Assembly (NCBI GenBank): GCA_965268675.1
Contig: OZ254179.1
Span: 682,001-746,000 of the forward strand
DNA: 64,000 nt
Reading direction: 5' to 3'
DNA from: AAA044-D11 sp009705075
Lineage (GTDB): Bacteria > Actinomycetota > Actinomycetes > Nanopelagicales > Nanopelagicaceae
This document shows, in pieces, positions 63,608 through 64,000 of the stretch. Position 1 is the stretch's first letter. Each line of letters starts with the position of its first letter. Position numbers and translations under genes: made by a program. A model generated the notes under the pieces. It made no database searches, was not told where the DNA came from, and was given only the letters and a program-made list of their open reading frames with translations.

Positions 63608-64000
63608 CTACAGTCGGCAAGCGTGGATGTCAGTAACTAAAATTCCCCGTGCCCCAACAGCCCAGAGTTCATCCATAATTGTATTAATCTCTGACCGTTT
63701 CACCATTGCTCGAACGGCGTTCCAATCTGATTTTTGAAGCGGCGAAATTGTGGGAGATTCAAATCCTGGTGTTAAGGCACACGCTCGTTCTAAATCAACG
63801 CTTTTAACATCATAATCAACGAGAACATATTGTCTTGCGATAACAACACCATTTAATCGGCGAAGCAGGGTTTCAATCCGTAATGAATTAGAAAATCCCT
63901 CACGGGCAATCAAAATGGCTTCACTCTGCAGTAATACTTCACCAAAAACATCTAATCCGGCGGCTCGCAAAGTACCCCCGGTGGAAACAACATCGGCGAT
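63608..64000 (-). CDS. hisG: ATP phosphoribosyltransferase (long form), 3' part
   Basis: First enzyme of histidine synthesis. Only the C-terminal ~130 residues are in the window; the frame stays open to base 64000 (IADVVSTGGTLRAAGLDV at the edge). The C-terminal regulatory domain typical of the long HisG form is present, with LTPGFESPTISPL and the end VTDIHACRL characteristic of actinobacteria. The start lies beyond the window. Confidence 0.93.
   Translation of the reverse strand: MADVVSTGGTLRAAGLDVFGEVLLQSEAILIAREGFSNSLRIETLLRRLNGVVIARQYVLVDYDVKSVDLERACALTPGFESPTISPLQKSDWNAVRAMVKRSEINTIMDELWAVGARGILVTDIHACRL

Overview
The window reads as a stretch of chromosome from a streamlined, fairly low-GC actinobacterium (mid-40s % GC by eye). 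The protein families and gene order are actinobacterial: an InhA-like FabI, MshC of mycothiol synthesis, PafB/PafC, HelY, a GarA/OdhI-type FHA protein, FtsR-like MerR, DUF3090 and SCO1664 families, and a 16S ending in the actinobacterial form CCTCCTTTCT. The order closely follows two blocks of the Mycobacterium tuberculosis map (infC-rpmI-rplT-pheST-arg-tyrS-tlyA-nadK-recN-pyrG-xerD-parA-scpAB-cmk-der, then pgsA-gcvH-garA-merR-DUF151-merR-gcvP) and a third block (5'-3' exonuclease-helY-tatC-tatA-pafC-pafB ... trmI ... metH ... mshC). Very tight packing, many 1-11 nt start/stop overlaps and convergent genes that touch or overlap suggest a small-genome lineage such as the aquatic Nanopelagicales (acI); this assignment is an inference.

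Layout. 1-6318: end of fabI, then infC-rpmI-rplT-rRNA methyltransferase-pheS-pheT. 6310-12511: an arginine operon argC-argB-argD-argR-argH followed by tyrS, with tandem ARG boxes over the argC promoter. 12512-18320: a complete rRNA operon (16S-23S-5S, no spacer tRNA) with a strong promoter, boxA-like elements, processing stems and a composite terminator. 18496-25381: SSB-like protein, two small unknowns, tlyA, nadK, recN, pyrG, xerD. 25382-28170: a ribbon-helix-helix-like protein and ParA, divergent from scpA-scpB. 28279-32762: RluB-type pseudouridine synthase, aroH, tyrA, and a fused cmk-der gene. 32765-39115: pgsA-like, gcvH, garA-like, two MerR regulators, DUF151 nuclease, gcvP. 39148-49140: mostly minus strand: glycosyltransferase, 5'-3' exonuclease, helY, lipid kinase, tatC, tatA, pafC, pafB, an FKBP lipoprotein (plus strand), trmI, HAD phosphatase. 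49137-55865: metH, mshC, SCO1664-family, DUF3090, histidine phosphatase. 55915-64000: aldo/keto reductase, M20 peptidase, tRNA-Leu(GAG), zinc alcohol dehydrogenase, two membrane proteins, ung, ABC ATPase, serB and the 3' end of hisG.

No phage, insertion sequence, CRISPR array or restriction system is visible. The most useful observations are regulatory and evolutionary: an AUC start codon for infC, tandem ARG boxes, a recurring TANNNT-N6-start arrangement at twelve genes that predicts leaderless transcripts, retention of pafBC next to a missing Pup-proteasome block, an arginine cluster without argJ/argF/argG, a cmk-der fusion, and an rRNA operon placed inside a conserved housekeeping neighbourhood.
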